Below, in pieces: positions 49,747-57,382 of a DNA stretch of 64,000 nucleotides. The position numbers and the translations under genes are program-made. This DNA is from JAJDOD01 sp039024895 (GTDB taxonomy: Bacteria; Pseudomonadota; Alphaproteobacteria; Rhodobacterales; Rhodobacteraceae): positions 73,402-137,401 of the forward strand of contig JBCCPJ010000008.1 in assembly GCA_039024895.1 (NCBI GenBank). The letters run 5' to 3'. Within the stretch, counting starts at the first letter, position 1. The number at the start of each line of letters is the position of its first letter. The notes below the pieces were generated by a model that saw only the letters and a list, made by a program, of their open reading frames with translations, had not been told where the DNA came from and did not search any database.

Positions 49747-50516
49747 CCCAGTATGAGGAAAAGCTGAGCGCCTTTCTTGATGGTGAATTGCCGGAGAAAG
49801 ACGCGCGTGAAATAGAAGCCGCCCTTGAACGTGATCCCGCCCTTCAGGCCGAGTTGGATGCGTTGATGCAGGCGGATGCGTTGGCGCAGGACGCGTTTGC
49901 CGAGATATTGGCGGAGCCGGTCCCGGCCGCCCTGGCCGCTGCTGTGCGCGACGCTCCCGAGGCGCGGCCTGCAAATGTTTCAACCGCTCCCATGGGCAGC
50001 AGTTGGTGGGCCGCTGCGGCGGTCGTGCTGGCGCTTGGGTTGGGTGGGGCAGGTGGGTACATGACAGGCCTTTCTCAGGAGACGCCTGTAGCCGCCGCGC
50101 CCGGATGGCTGGTCGATATCGCCGATTATCACCGGGTCTATGCGGGACAGAAGCGGCATTTGGTGGAGGTTGGCGCCGATGAAGCCGATCACATCCGCAC
50201 CTGGTTGACGAACACTGTGGGCGCGCCTGTGCCGACGCCGGATCTCTCGGAACATGGCCTGACTTTTCGCGGTGCCCGTCTTCTTGTCGCCGCGGGCAAA
50301 CCGGTCGCGCAACTCATGTATACCGATGCCGATGATCGGGTTGTGGCACTTTGTTTAATTGCTACGGACAGCCCGCGCGAGGGTACCGCCGTCCAGACCA
50401 TCGGCGCTTTCGAGATGGTCTCTTGGGGTGGTAATGGAGCGAACTTCGTGATTGTCGGCGATGAGGGACGCTCGGATTTGGAGGCGATCGCGGCAACGGC
50501 GGGCATCTCCACGTGA
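49743..50516 (+). CDS. membrane anti-sigma factor
   Basis: The 257-residue protein has a cytoplasmic N-terminal anti-sigma domain (L-S-A-F-L-D-G-E-L-P, residues 8-17), one membrane helix (about 88-108) and a periplasmic domain of 150 residues. The zinc-binding H-x3-C-x2-C motif is absent, so it is not a ZAS-type regulator. The periplasmic part should sense the envelope signal. Translational coupling by GTGA at both ends joins it to the sigma factor and to pqiA. Confidence 0.85.
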   Translation: MTQYEEKLSAFLDGELPEKDAREIEAALERDPALQAELDALMQADALAQDAFAEILAEPVPAALAAAVRDAPEARPANVSTAPMGSSWWAAAAVVLALGLGGAGGYMTGLSQETPVAAAPGWLVDIADYHRVYAGQKRHLVEVGADEADHIRTWLTNTVGAPVPTPDLSEHGLTFRGARLLVAAGKPVAQLMYTDADDRVVALCLIATDSPREGTAVQTIGAFEMVSWGGNGANFVIVGDEGRSDLEAIAATAGIST

Positions 50517-51145
50517 CATCACCTGAGATCAGCAATTCAGACCTGATTGTTTGTCCCCAATGTGATGCCCTCTACCGTGTCCGCGATGTTGCAAAAGGTA
50601 GCGTTTCGACATGCATACGCTGCCATACGGTGTTGGCAGCACCGCGCCGGAAGGCAGGCATGCTGATTATCTGCCTCGCGCTCGCCACGCTGATCTTGAT
50701 TTTCGCGGCGATCTTCTTTCCGTTTCTCACACTTGAGGTCCAAGGGCTGCGCAGTAGCGCCTCGCTCCTGGATATTGCGCTCAGTTTCTCTCATGCGGGT
50801 TTGCGTTTACTGGTTTTTCTGATGCTGGCGCTCATCCTGGCGATCCCGGCAGTCCGCGCCAGCACGCTGATCTATGTGCTGACGCCGCTTGTTTTTGATC
50901 GCGCACCCGCCGCCTATTCCGCCCCCTTGTTTCGTTTTGCCCAGAGCCTGAAACCATGGGCCATGGCGGAGGTGTTCGCGATTGGCTGCGCAGTGGCGCT
51001 GGTGAAGATCACGGATCTCGCGCAAGTGGCGCTAGGGCAAGCGTTTTGGATGTTCACGGTGCTGGTGGCGCTTGTTGTCATTCAAGACAGATTCCTGTGT
51101 AGTTGGTCTGTATGGAACGCATTGATCCGACCCCAACGATCCTGA
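50513..51145 (+). CDS. pqiA: paraquat-inducible protein A family protein (first)
   Basis: The 210-residue protein has a cytoplasmic rubredoxin-like zinc ribbon (C-P-Q-C near residue 14 and C-I-R-C near 34) and four membrane helices typical of half a PqiA. In other bacteria PqiA has two such halves in one protein; here two adjacent genes supply them. It begins at GTG inside the anti-sigma stop codon. Confidence 0.88.
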   Translation: MTSPEISNSDLIVCPQCDALYRVRDVAKGSVSTCIRCHTVLAAPRRKAGMLIICLALATLILIFAAIFFPFLTLEVQGLRSSASLLDIALSFSHAGLRLLVFLMLALILAIPAVRASTLIYVLTPLVFDRAPAAYSAPLFRFAQSLKPWAMAEVFAIGCAVALVKITDLAQVALGQAFWMFTVLVALVVIQDRFLCSWSVWNALIRPQRS

Positions 51146-51753
51146 CAGCAAAGGAAGCCAATCTGGTTGGCTGTCAGCATTGCGCCACCGCGTGGCCGCT
51201 CGGTACGGAACAATGTGGACGTTGCGGTGCCCGTTTGGTGTCGCGCGATCCCAACAGCATGCAGCGGGTCTGGGCTTGGTGGGTTGCGGGCATCACCGCG
51301 TATATCCCGGCCAACACAGAGCCGATGCTGGTCACGCGCACGCTTATGCAAACGCAGGAAAGCACCATTGTCGGAGGCGCGGTGGAGCTGTTTATCTATG
51401 GCGACCCTTTGATTGCAGCGATTATCTTGCTAGCCAGCGTCGGTATTCCGGTCGCAAAATTTCTGTGCATCGCCTATCTCGCATGGACGGTCTCGCGCGG
51501 GACGACAGCATCACCCGGTTCGCGGCATCTGATGTATCACATTGTCGAGTACATTGGGCGTTGGTCGATGATCGATGTCTTCGTCGTCGCCATCCTTGCT
51601 TCGCTGGTTCAGTTCAACGCGGTGGCCAATGTCACGCCTGGACCGGCAAGTCTGGCTTTCGCTCTATCGGTGATTTTCACGATGCTTTCCGCCCAGAGTT
51701 TCGATTCCCGACGTATCTGGGACGCGCTTGAGCCAGCGGAGGCGCCCCGTTGA
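51112..51753 (+). CDS. pqiA: paraquat-inducible protein A family protein (second)
   Basis: The 213-residue protein has C-Q-H-C and C-G-R-C zinc-ribbon pairs near residues 21 and 35, then four membrane helices and the conserved P-A-N-T-E-P-M motif. Its start overlaps the end of the first pqiA. With PqiB it should form a lipid transport complex spanning the periplasm. ATG at 51112 is preferred over TTG at 51103. Confidence 0.87.
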   Translation: MERIDPTPTILTAKEANLVGCQHCATAWPLGTEQCGRCGARLVSRDPNSMQRVWAWWVAGITAYIPANTEPMLVTRTLMQTQESTIVGGAVELFIYGDPLIAAIILLASVGIPVAKFLCIAYLAWTVSRGTTASPGSRHLMYHIVEYIGRWSMIDVFVVAILASLVQFNAVANVTPGPASLAFALSVIFTMLSAQSFDSRRIWDALEPAEAPR

Positions 51754-53852
51754 CACAGGACATTCCAGATTTGCCCGTCTCCGGCCCGCACCGGTCATTC
51801 TGGGAACGCGTGTCGCTGGTCTGGATTGTGCCGCTGGCGGCGTTGGTGGTCAGCCTTTGGGTCGCCTGGGAAAGCTATGCTGATAGGGGGCCGCTGATTG
51901 AGATCACGTTTGACGAAGCGACCGGCATTCGCAGTGGCGAGACGGAACTCAAGTTTCGCGACGTGACGGTGGGATTGGTCGAGGATGTGGGGTTTTCCGA
52001 TAGCCTTGACCGGGTGCGTGTCTCCGTCCGGTTGGACAAGGAAATCGCGCCCTTTGTTGACGAAGATGCCACTTTCTGGATCGTGCAACCAGAGGTGACA
52101 ACACAAGGGGTCAGCGGGCTCGATACGGTTTTGTCGGGCGTGTTCATCGAAGCTGTTTGGAACAGTACGGCGGACGGCTTGGTGGTCGAGCATCTGGGCG
52201 TTGATCGCGCGCCCCTCCTGCGCAGCGGTCAGTCCGGCTTGACGTTTCAACTGACGGCGGGTCAGGGGGTTCAACTCACCGGCGGCGCGCCAATCCTGCA
52301 TAAAGGTGTCGAAGTGGGACGCATCGGGCCGCCGCGACTCACCGCAGATGGTACTGTCGCGCGCTCGGAGGCCATCGTCTTCGCCCCCTATGATCGGCTT
52401 GTCTCGTCGAACACGCGCTTTTGGGACACGTCGGGTTTCACTTTCTCGCTGGGGGCAAATGGCGCGGCGCTCGACTTTTCTTCCATTGCGACGCTGATCG
52501 CGGGTGGCATTGCGTTTGATACCGTCGTTTCTGGCGGAACCCCCAGTGCAGATGGCGCCGATTTTGTCGTCTTCGCAGACGAGAGTGCGGCGCGCGCCAG
52601 CCTCTTTCAAGATAATGGCGGGCCGGTCCTTAACCTGACGGCGATTTTTGAGGATAACTTCAGCGGGCTGAGTATCGGGGCACCGGTGCTCCTCGACGGT
52701 GTGGCTGTCGGTGAAGTGGCGAATTTGAACGGCCTGGTGGACATCGACCGGTTTGGTGACAGCAATGTGCGCCTCTCCGTTTCGATGATCCTGCGGATGT
52801 CGAAGCTCGGCCTTGTGGAAGCGTCGGAGGCGGCGGCGCTCGACTTCCTTGCAGCACGGGTGGAGGGTGGTCTGCGCGCGCGGCTCGCCTCCGCCAGTTT
52901 GCTGACTGGCGGGCTGAAGGTCGAGTTATTGGACGTGCCGGAAGCGGCGCCTGCCGTTCTTGACCGTGACGGCGATCCTTTTGCGGTACTGCCCGTGGCC
53001 CCGCCAGAAATCTCGGATTTCTCGGCGACAGCGGAAGGGGTAATGGAACGCATCAACAACTTGCCCATCGAGGAGTTGCTGAACGCCGCGACGGCTTTTC
53101 TGACCTCGGCGACGACGTTGGCCGACGACGAAAACACAAAGGCAATCCCCAGCGATGTTCGCGGTTTGGTGGCGGACCTGCGGGGGGTGACAAACTCCGA
53201 TGAAGTGCAAGCGATCGCCGCGCAAGCGGCGGCCTTGCTGGCGGATCTACAGGCCCTGTCAGGAGATTTGCGGGCGATTGCCCAGAGCATCGAAACGGCG
53301 AAGGCGGTGGAGCGGGTGACGGCGGCGCTGGATGCGGCGACCGCTGCTGCGGAGGGCGTTGGCGCGGGTGTTGCCGGCGTGCCAGCGCTGGTGGAGCAGT
53401 TCTCCGCGGTTGCTGCCAAGGTAGAAACGCTGGAGCTACAGCCGCTTATCAACGAATTGTCGGTCGCCGTTGACGGTGCCCGGGCGCTTTTAGTCGATGA
53501 CGGGACCAAAGCGCTCCCAACCCGGCTTGGCGCGACGCTGGCTGAGTTGGAAGCTGCCTTGTCGGAGTTGCGGGAAGGCGGCGCGGTGGCCAATTTGAAC
53601 GGCGCGCTTGCTTCGGCCCGGTCGGCAGGCGCGGCTGTTGAAGAGGCAGCGGCGGACTTGCCCGAGGTAATTTCACGGCTCGAAGCCTTGGCGGGCGAGG
53701 CATCTGCGACCATCGCGGGGTTTGGCGAGGACTCCGAGTTGAACCGAACGGCCCGGGCTGCTTTGCGGGAGGTCCAGGACGCGGCACGCGCCATAGAACG
53801 TCTCGCGCGCACTTTAGAACGAAATCCAAACTCGATTATTCTGGGACGATAG
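51750..53852 (+). CDS. pqiB: MCE family intermembrane lipid transport protein PqiB
   Basis: The 700-residue protein has an N-terminal membrane helix (about 23-41), three MCE/MlaD domains (about 45-135, 160-260 and 285-390, each with G-L-x-x-G-x-x-V-x-x-x-G-V-x-V-G type strands) and a long C-terminal coiled coil (about 430-690). PqiB forms a hexameric tunnel that carries lipids between the inner and outer membranes. TTG is the start, overlapping the pqiA stop, with GGAGG 7 bases upstream. Confidence 0.92.
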   Translation: MTQDIPDLPVSGPHRSFWERVSLVWIVPLAALVVSLWVAWESYADRGPLIEITFDEATGIRSGETELKFRDVTVGLVEDVGFSDSLDRVRVSVRLDKEIAPFVDEDATFWIVQPEVTTQGVSGLDTVLSGVFIEAVWNSTADGLVVEHLGVDRAPLLRSGQSGLTFQLTAGQGVQLTGGAPILHKGVEVGRIGPPRLTADGTVARSEAIVFAPYDRLVSSNTRFWDTSGFTFSLGANGAALDFSSIATLIAGGIAFDTVVSGGTPSADGADFVVFADESAARASLFQDNGGPVLNLTAIFEDNFSGLSIGAPVLLDGVAVGEVANLNGLVDIDRFGDSNVRLSVSMILRMSKLGLVEASEAAALDFLAARVEGGLRARLASASLLTGGLKVELLDVPEAAPAVLDRDGDPFAVLPVAPPEISDFSATAEGVMERINNLPIEELLNAATAFLTSATTLADDENTKAIPSDVRGLVADLRGVTNSDEVQAIAAQAAALLADLQALSGDLRAIAQSIETAKAVERVTAALDAATAAAEGVGAGVAGVPALVEQFSAVAAKVETLELQPLINELSVAVDGARALLVDDGTKALPTRLGATLAELEAALSELREGGAVANLNGALASARSAGAAVEEAAADLPEVISRLEALAGEASATIAGFGEDSELNRTARAALREVQDAARAIERLARTLERNPNSIILGR

Positions 53853-53855
53853 CTG

Positions 53856-54431
53856 ATGCGCGTAGTTTGCCTTTCCTTGATCCTTGGTATTGCTTTGAGC
53901 GGATGCGGTGAAACGGTGGAGCCGGTCCGCTTTGCCATGCCGACAAATGCGGCCTCTCCAATCGAGCGGATATATACACCCGTGACATCCATATCGGTTC
54001 GCGAAGTTACCTTGCCGTCCTATGCGACGGAGGAAGGGATTGCGCTGGCGGATGCGGGCGGGGCGATCGAATTGGTGCCCGATCAGCTTTGGGCGGATGA
54101 CGCCGCACGTTCGGTGACCCTACGTTTGACGGGCGTCTTGGCGCGGATGACGGGCCGACAAGTGGCGTCCGACCCGTGGCCATTCCGGGATGATCCACAA
54201 GCCATTGTGGATGTGCGATTTGAGAGCTTCATTGCAGAAGAGGCGGGTCGGTTTGTTGCCGAGGGGCGGTATTACGTTGCTCAAAGCGACGAGACGCTGG
54301 GCGATCACGCCCATGGCTTTCGCCTTGTGCAACGATTTGACCCGGATGCCGGTTTCGCGGCGATTGCCGCCGCGCGCAGTGGGGTGATTGCCGGATTGGC
54401 GGCAGATATCGCCCGGCGCGGCCTGCGCTGA
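53856..54431 (+). CDS. pqiC: ABC-type transport auxiliary lipoprotein PqiC
   Basis: The 191-residue protein has a lipoprotein signal (lipobox L-S-G-C, residues 14-17) and a PqiC/YmbA-type domain (I-Y-T-P-V-T-S-I-S-V-R-E-V-T-L-P and so on). PqiC holds the outer-membrane end of the PqiB tunnel. It begins four bases after pqiB, so six genes, from sigma factor to PqiC, appear to form one operon. Confidence 0.85.
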   Translation: MRVVCLSLILGIALSGCGETVEPVRFAMPTNAASPIERIYTPVTSISVREVTLPSYATEEGIALADAGGAIELVPDQLWADDAARSVTLRLTGVLARMTGRQVASDPWPFRDDPQAIVDVRFESFIAEEAGRFVAEGRYYVAQSDETLGDHAHGFRLVQRFDPDAGFAAIAAARSGVIAGLAADIARRGLR

Positions 54432-54464
54432 GAGCCTTACAAATTTGGTGACCGCAGATAATTC

Positions 54465-54493
54465 TTGACATATGCGCTGTATGAACAGATATT
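54465..54493 (+). promoter_or_regulatory. sigma-70-type promoter of the GbsR/MarR-type regulator
   Basis: TTGACA (54465-54470) and GATATT (54488-54493) are separated by 17 bases, a near-consensus promoter. Transcription would begin at about 54499-54500, the regulator's own ATG, so the mRNA is probably leaderless. Confidence 0.6.
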
Positions 54494-54511
54494 TCTGTCA
54501 TGACAGAAATA
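54490..54511. promoter_or_regulatory. palindromic operator over the regulator's start codon
   Basis: ATTTCTGT-N4-ACAGAAAT (core 54491-54510) is perfectly palindromic, and one further base pair extends it to 22 bp. It overlaps the -10 region and the start codon at 54500, so binding by the regulator would block its own transcription. A weaker CTGT-ATGA-ACAG half-palindrome lies at 54477-54488. Confidence 0.82.
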
Positions 54512-55063
54512 AACGATTTTACCGAATCGCGTGCTCGAGAGCAGTTTGTGCTGTACTGGGGCAATATGGGGAGCCAATGGGGCGTGAACCGGTCTGTTGC
54601 GCAAATCCATGCGCTGCTCTTCCTGTCACCGGGACCCTTGAATGCTGAACAGATTTCGGAAGAGTTGGGCATCGCGCGGTCGAATGTATCGAACTCGTTG
54701 AAAGAACTGGTCGGCTGGAAGCTGATCCAACGCGTCCCGGTTGCCGGGGATCGGCGCGAACATTTCGCGGCGGAAACCGATGTTTGGGAAATGGCGACGC
54801 GGATTGCGCAAGGTCGCAAGGAGCGCGAGATCGATCCGGCGCGGGTGGCGATTGCCGATTGCGTGGCGCAGGCTGAGGCGGAAGAGGGGGTTCATCCCGT
54901 CGTCTTGGAGCGCTTGCAGGCCATGCAGGAGTTCATGGAAACGGCGGATAAATGGTACACGCAGATGCTGGGCGTACCGAAGAAGCAACTGAATATGCTG
55001 ATGAAAATGGGGGACAAGGTGTTTTCCGTCCTGCGGCTCACAAACCGTAAATCCGACGAGTAA
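54500..55063 (+). CDS. GbsR/MarR family transcriptional regulator
   Basis: The 187-residue protein has a winged helix-turn-helix near residues 30-95 (Q-I-H-A-L-L-F-L-S-P-G-P-L-N-A-E-Q-I-S-E-E-L-G-I-A-R-S-N-V-S-N-S) typical of GbsR-type regulators and a C-terminal helical dimer region. Its start codon lies in a palindromic operator. An identical half-site pair occurs upstream of the DUF4166 gene, so it likely represses itself and the next operon. The ligand is unknown. Confidence 0.88.
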   Translation: MTEINDFTESRAREQFVLYWGNMGSQWGVNRSVAQIHALLFLSPGPLNAEQISEELGIARSNVSNSLKELVGWKLIQRVPVAGDRREHFAAETDVWEMATRIAQGRKEREIDPARVAIADCVAQAEAEEGVHPVVLERLQAMQEFMETADKWYTQMLGVPKKQLNMLMKMGDKVFSVLRLTNRKSDE

Positions 55064-55078
55064 AATTTTTGCGTGGCA

Positions 55079-55098
55079 ATTTCTGTATATACAGAAAT
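55079..55098. promoter_or_regulatory. second palindromic operator, before the DUF4166 gene
   Basis: ATTTCTGT-N4-ACAGAAAT is a perfect 20-bp palindrome with the same arms as the site at 54491-54510; only the central four bases differ. It lies about 30 bases before the DUF4166 start. The shared arms strongly suggest control by the upstream regulator. Confidence 0.82.
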
Positions 55099-55127
55099 AG
55101 CCGATTGTACCGAACGAGGTGACGAAA

Positions 55128-55769
55128 ATGAAACATGCGCTGACATCGCTTAAGCCCGCCCACGATAGCCGATTTCGCGACCTTCTTGGGGACGCGGCTT
55201 GGGCCAGCCTGACGCCTGCCATCCGGCGGCGTTTCGGCAAGCGCCTCGAAGGTGGCAGCAGCGTCACATATCAGGGGCAGGTTGTCGCGATGCGCATGAG
55301 CTTACTGGGCCGTGCCATCGCACAGGTGACCCGTCTCGTTGGAAGCCCATTGCCATTCGATCAATCCAGCGTGGGGCAGGCGGCCGTGGTCGTTGTCACC
55401 GAAGACACCGAAAGCGACGGTCAGTTCTGGGTGCGCCAATACGGACGTCAGCACGGTTTCCCGCAGGTTGTTCATAGCTCTAAACGGTTTCGCGGCGCGA
55501 CCGGCCTTGAAGAGTATATCGGCTACGGCATCGGGATGGCGCTGGAGGTTGAGGCGACCGATGAGGCGCTGTACTTCAAGAGCGCTGGCTATTTTCTGCA
55601 AGTAAAGAAGCGCAAGCTGCGTTTGCCCAACTGGCTGACGCCCGGTGCGCTGGTCATTGGTCACCACGACATGGGTGACTGTAACTTCCTGTTTTCTCTG
55701 CATCTGACGCATCCACTCTTTGGAGAACTGATCGCACAAGATTGCATTTTCCAAGACGCAAAGGAGTAA
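55128..55769 (+). CDS. DUF4166 domain-containing protein
   Basis: The 213-residue protein matches the DUF4166 pattern, with F-R-D-L-L-G at the N-terminus, an L-E-G-G-S-S-V-T-Y-Q-G segment, R-Q-Y-G-R-Q-H-G-F near residue 105 and Y-F-K-S-A-G-Y near 150. Function unknown; in other bacteria DUF4166 is often joined to or next to SDR oxidoreductases. GAGGTGA precedes the ATG at 55128. It is followed after five bases by the oxidoreductase gene. Confidence 0.85.
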   Translation: MKHALTSLKPAHDSRFRDLLGDAAWASLTPAIRRRFGKRLEGGSSVTYQGQVVAMRMSLLGRAIAQVTRLVGSPLPFDQSSVGQAAVVVVTEDTESDGQFWVRQYGRQHGFPQVVHSSKRFRGATGLEEYIGYGIGMALEVEATDEALYFKSAGYFLQVKKRKLRLPNWLTPGALVIGHHDMGDCNFLFSLHLTHPLFGELIAQDCIFQDAKE

Positions 55770-55774
55770 CTTCG

Positions 55775-57271
55775 ATGAATGATCCAATCCTCTGGACGCT
55801 CATTTCCGTTCAAGTCGCCATGGGCGCTTTTGATACGCTGGTGCATCACGAAGGCAGCGAGCGGTTGGCGTGGCGTCCGTCGCAAAGGCGGGAGTTGCAA
55901 TTGCATGGTGTGCGGAACTTCTTCTATGCGGTGATCTTCCTCGCCTTTGCCTGGGTGGAGCCGCACGGGTTTTGGACCATGCTGCTGGGCGGTATCCTGA
56001 TCATTGAAGTGCTGATTACGCTTTGGGACTTTGTGGAAGAGGACCTGACCCGGAAATTGCCAGGGACGGAGCGGATCAACCATACGCTGCTGGCCCTGAA
56101 TTATGGTGCAATCCTAGCCCTAGCCGCGCCTGTTCTGTGGGATTGGGCGCTGCGTCCAACAGCCGTGTTGCCCGCAAACTACGGATGGTGGAGCGTGTTT
56201 GCCACGCTTTCGGCCCTTGGTGTCGGCGTGTTTAGTGCGCGGGATTTGTTGGCGGCGAAACGCAGTGAGCGGCTTGATCGAGGTGATCCCGCACGTCTGG
56301 TCGAAGTTTTGCCCCCACGCCAAAAGGTCTTGATTACCGGCGGGACAGGTTTCATTGGAACGCGGCTAGTTGAGGCTCTGGTTGTCGCGGGCCACGATGT
56401 CACGGTCCTCACCCGGAACCTGCGAAATGCTGATGCGCTGCGGCACCCGGTTCGGCTGATCACTGATCTGGATATGGTTCACGCTCAGGACCGGTTCGAT
56501 GCGGTCGTCAATCTTGCCGGTGATCCTGTGGCCAATGGGCTTTGGACAAAGGCCAAGCAGGCGCGCATTGTCGCGTCTCGGGTAGAGATGACGCGGGCGC
56601 TGGACGCGCTGATCGCACGGCTGGAGGTTAAACCGGGTGTCGTGATCTCTGGTTCCGCCGTCGGATATTACGGGATGCACGGCGATGAGATGTTGACGGA
56701 AAGTGACGCCCCGCGACCAGCCTTTGTGCATGATGTGTGCCGGGCTTGGGAGGAAAGTGCGGCCCCCATTGCGCGGCAAGGTGTGCGCCTTGTCACCTTG
56801 CGGATCGGCCTTGTGTTGGGTGTCGAAGGCGGGATGCTCGCCAAGCTGCTGACGCCGTTCGAGTTTGGTCTTGGCGGCGTGATGGGCAGCGGTCGCCAGT
56901 GGATGCCGTGGATCGCCTATGACGACATGATCCGTGTGATTGCCTTTGCCATGGCCGATGAGCGCCTGGAAGGTCCGGTCAACGCTGTCGCCCCGCGGCC
57001 GGTGCGGAACGAGGAGTTTACAGCAGCCCTTGCCCGTGCCTTACACCGGCCTGCGTTCTTGCGGTTTCCAGCTTGGTTGATTGGACTTTTAGGCGACATG
57101 GGGCGTGAAACGATGCTGGGCGGACAGCGCGTTGTGCCCGAAGTTCTGACGCGGCACGGGTTTGTGTTTGAGCACACTTCCATTCAGCCGATGCTGGCGC
57201 GCATTACCGGCGCAGCGGTGTCTGCTCAGCGAGGCGGAGACTTGGGCCGGAAGGCAATCAAGACCGCGTGA
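55775..57271 (+). CDS. membrane-anchored TIGR01777 family oxidoreductase (SDR)
   Basis: The 498-residue protein has an N-terminal membrane part of about 175 residues with four hydrophobic segments (near 5-20, 50-70, 75-92 and 105-125, plus one near 140), followed by a Rossmann SDR domain beginning at I-T-G-G-T-G-F-I-G near residue 192, and the TIGR01777-type motif S-G-S-A-V-G-Y-Y-G near residue 300. Relatives such as SDR39U1 lack the membrane domain. Substrate unknown. Overlapping function with the DUF4166 partner is suggested by the operon. AAGGAG precedes the ATG. Confidence 0.87.
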   Translation: MNDPILWTLISVQVAMGAFDTLVHHEGSERLAWRPSQRRELQLHGVRNFFYAVIFLAFAWVEPHGFWTMLLGGILIIEVLITLWDFVEEDLTRKLPGTERINHTLLALNYGAILALAAPVLWDWALRPTAVLPANYGWWSVFATLSALGVGVFSARDLLAAKRSERLDRGDPARLVEVLPPRQKVLITGGTGFIGTRLVEALVVAGHDVTVLTRNLRNADALRHPVRLITDLDMVHAQDRFDAVVNLAGDPVANGLWTKAKQARIVASRVEMTRALDALIARLEVKPGVVISGSAVGYYGMHGDEMLTESDAPRPAFVHDVCRAWEESAAPIARQGVRLVTLRIGLVLGVEGGMLAKLLTPFEFGLGGVMGSGRQWMPWIAYDDMIRVIAFAMADERLEGPVNAVAPRPVRNEEFTAALARALHRPAFLRFPAWLIGLLGDMGRETMLGGQRVVPEVLTRHGFVFEHTSIQPMLARITGAAVSAQRGGDLGRKAIKTA

Positions 57272-57298
57272 AGCCCTTGAATGCGTTTGGCAGGCATT

Positions 57299-57340
57299 AA
57301 AAGAGCCCGGGGTCAGTGATTGCCCCGGGCTCTTCTTTAT
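57299..57340 (+). terminator. intrinsic terminator after the TIGR01777 gene
   Basis: AAGAGCCCGGGG (57301-57312) and CCCCGGGCTCTT (57323-57334) form a 12-bp stem followed by CTTTAT. It closes the operon and separates it from the convergent protease operon. Confidence 0.9.
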
Positions 57341-57382
57341 CAGCGATGGGGAGTGACCATCCGCTGCGAAATGTGGGCCTGC

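Noticed and set aside
52607..53992. 461-codon minus-strand frame opposite pqiB
   Set aside because: Ser/Ala/Arg-rich translation, antisense to a gene with three MCE domains.
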